A DNA stretch of 64,000 bases from Pseudoalteromonas sp. A25 (GTDB lineage: Bacteria > Pseudomonadota > Gammaproteobacteria > Enterobacterales > Alteromonadaceae). The stretch spans positions 2,450,001 through 2,514,000 of the forward strand of contig NZ_AP021846.1 in assembly GCF_009176705.1 (NCBI RefSeq). The letters are read 5' to 3'. A program made the translations under genes and the position numbers. Positions 63,172 through 64,000 of the stretch are shown here, in pieces. A model generated the notes under the pieces. That model worked only from the letters and a program-made list of their open reading frames with translations, searched no databases and was not told the origin of the DNA. Position 1 is the first letter of the stretch. Each line of letters opens with the position of its first letter.

Positions 63172-63460
63172 TATCACCATCAAACCACTTGCCCACAGTG
63201 ACTTAGTGGGTATTTGGCAATACACATATCATAAATGGGACAGCAACCAAGCGGATACGTACTTGCTGGAATTGGACTCAGCAATAAAGGGCTTAGCTGA
63301 ATCGCCCTTTATTGGCAAAGCCATTGATGAAATCTCCCCCAATATGCGACTACATCCGCATAATCAACATATTATTATTTATACAGTGAGGGACACCGCG
63401 ATAGACATTGTGCGAATATTGCATAAACGTATGGATATCACACTGCATAAAATCAAATAG
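63164..63460 (+). CDS. parE: ParE/RelE family toxin
   Basis: 98 residues from MLNITIKP. The ParE fold is readable: ITIKPLAHSDLVGIWQYTYHKWD at the N-terminus, SPFIGKAIDEISPNMRLHPHNQHIIIYTVRD in the middle and VRILHKRMDITLHKI at the end. ParE toxins poison DNA gyrase; some relatives cut RNA, and sequence alone does not decide. It starts inside the end of parD. The gene looks intact. Confidence 0.88.
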   Translation: MLNITIKPLAHSDLVGIWQYTYHKWDSNQADTYLLELDSAIKGLAESPFIGKAIDEISPNMRLHPHNQHIIIYTVRDTAIDIVRILHKRMDITLHKIK

Positions 63461-63503
63461 CGCTTGCTTATTTTCATCTGCACTACTAATTGGTGCCGCG
63501 CAA

Positions 63504-63713
63504 ATCCGTAAAAACATTTGCATCCCCATACTTAAAAAAAGCGAAGTGCGATACCGCCACCCTTACCAAGCACGCCACACTTTCGCGACTATGCTGATTA
63601 GTGAGGGCCGTAATTTGTGGTGGATAGCTGATCAAATGGGCCACGATGGGCCCGAAATGTTATTTAGGCATTATGGTAATTACATCAAAGAGCATGACCA
63701 TAACAAAAAATAG
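63504..63713 (+). pseudogene. C-terminal remnant of a tyrosine recombinase (integrase)
   Basis: The frame encodes only the last 70 or so residues of a phage-type integrase: RYRHPYQARHTFATML (catalytic Arg and His), MGHDGPEMLFRHYGNYI (second His and the tyrosine nucleophile). The N-terminal and core-binding domains and the first catalytic Arg are absent, so it cannot act alone. Its homology begins about 43 bp after parE. It is best read as the remains of an element once integrated at ssrA. Confidence 0.8.
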
Positions 63714-63726
63714 CTTAGAAGCTGAT

Positions 63727-64000
63727 TTAATCTAAAGTCAATCCCAAAGAGTCATACAAATATTTCCTATATTTTATGTAAGGCTCTCTATGCTTTTTAT
63801 CTTCTTCATCAGTGGCTTTAATTAAATTACTTTTCCCACATTCGTCTAGGGGTAAAAACTGCGGTATTAACTTATTAGAAAGTTCATTTATATTGCACAA
63901 ATAATCATTATGTAAAGTATTTACCTGACGCGTATTAGTTATCGCCGCGAGAACTCTAGACCTAACTAAAAGTTCCCTGCTTATAGCTTTCAACCTATTT
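63727..64000 (-). CDS. Unrecognised protein, C-terminal part (runs off the window)
   Basis: A frame open from the right edge to a stop at 63727, giving at least 90 residues, rich in Leu, Lys and Asn. No family was recognised. The frame continues beyond the edge, so the visible start codon (TTG at 63993) is probably not the true one. It is AT-rich and lies after the integrase remnant, so it may belong to the same accessory segment. Confidence 0.5.
   Translation of the reverse strand, partial: NRLKAISRELLVRSRVLAAITNTRQVNTLHNDYLCNINELSNKLIPQFLPLDECGKSNLIKATDEEDKKHREPYIKYRKYLYDSLGLTLD

Noticed and set aside
62681..64000. Second copy of the ssrA 3' end (attachment repeat)
   Set aside because: Searched by eye to the right edge and not found; it may lie beyond the window.
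1..64000. CRISPR arrays, complete insertion sequences or prophage genes
   Set aside because: No regularly spaced direct repeats, intact transposases or phage structural genes were recognised.

Overview
The window looks like chromosomal DNA of a marine gammaproteobacterium of the order Alteromonadales, most likely Pseudoalteromonas or a close relative. The grounds are moderately AT-rich DNA, a tmRNA tag reading ANDDNYALAA, class II IlvC beside IlvY, a single-chain iron-sulfur serine dehydratase, sodium-coupled transporters, MotY, and a TonB system made of DUF3450 plus a long ExbB-like protein. These are family-level judgements made by reading the sequence; no database search was run. Most of the window is core genome, densely packed, with short operons ended by clear hairpin terminators.

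Layout. 1-2.2 kb: left end of a TonB-energising operon (minus). 2.6-6.2 kb: CAT-like acetyltransferase, leucine dehydrogenase and class I fumarase. 6.3-9.7 kb: pabB, nudL and a serine dehydratase (plus). 9.9-16.5 kb: rhomboid protease, greA, carB, carA and dapB (minus). 16.7-21.3 kb: NhaC-type transporter with a MetJ-like operator, an S9 peptidase and a Tsx-like outer membrane protein. 21.35-22.5 kb: nine tRNA genes (4 Gly, 3 Leu, 2 Cys) downstream of uvrY-uvrC-pgsA, an expanded version of the E. coli uvrC-pgsA-glyW-cysT-leuZ order. 26-35.3 kb: dicarboxylate-type symporter, DUF5916 protein, cysK, an orphan periplasmic binding protein, putP, an EAL/HDOD protein and a DUF3820 protein. 35.3-41.7 kb: DUF4856 lipoprotein, imelysin and TonB-dependent receptor behind a Fur-like box, followed by a membrane fatty acid hydroxylase. 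41.9-44.4 kb: ilvY/ilvC. 44.7-49.2 kb: chemoreceptor, transglutaminase/TPR lipoprotein, M28 peptidase and a GIY-YIG protein. 49.3-51.1 kb: bamE, rnfH, ratA and smpB. 51.1-56.5 kb: a MITE-like element, fabB, mnmC, motY and rnt. 56.5-60.1 kb: edd-eda-gap operon behind two identical palindromic operators. 60.4-62.7 kb: fapA-like gene and ssrA. 62.7-64 kb: a small accessory tail with a parDE toxin-antitoxin pair and an integrase remnant.

How the parts work together. Translation quality control is represented by smpB, ssrA, greA and the tRNA array. Carbon flow runs from 6-phosphogluconate (edd, eda) into glycolysis (gap) under one operator pair. Iron supply is suggested by the Fur-box operon with a TonB receptor, together with the TonB motor at the left edge. 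Several regulatory sites are readable from sequence alone: MetJ-like boxes before the NhaC transporter, a LiuR-like palindrome before leucine dehydrogenase, a FabR-like site before fabB, and the edd operators.

No CRISPR array, rRNA operon, complete insertion sequence or complete prophage was seen. The most unusual structure is a set of degenerate tRNA-Gly 5' halves, one about 79 bp upstream of each tRNA-Gly. The best candidate for an under-described system is the DUF4856-imelysin-TonB receptor operon.
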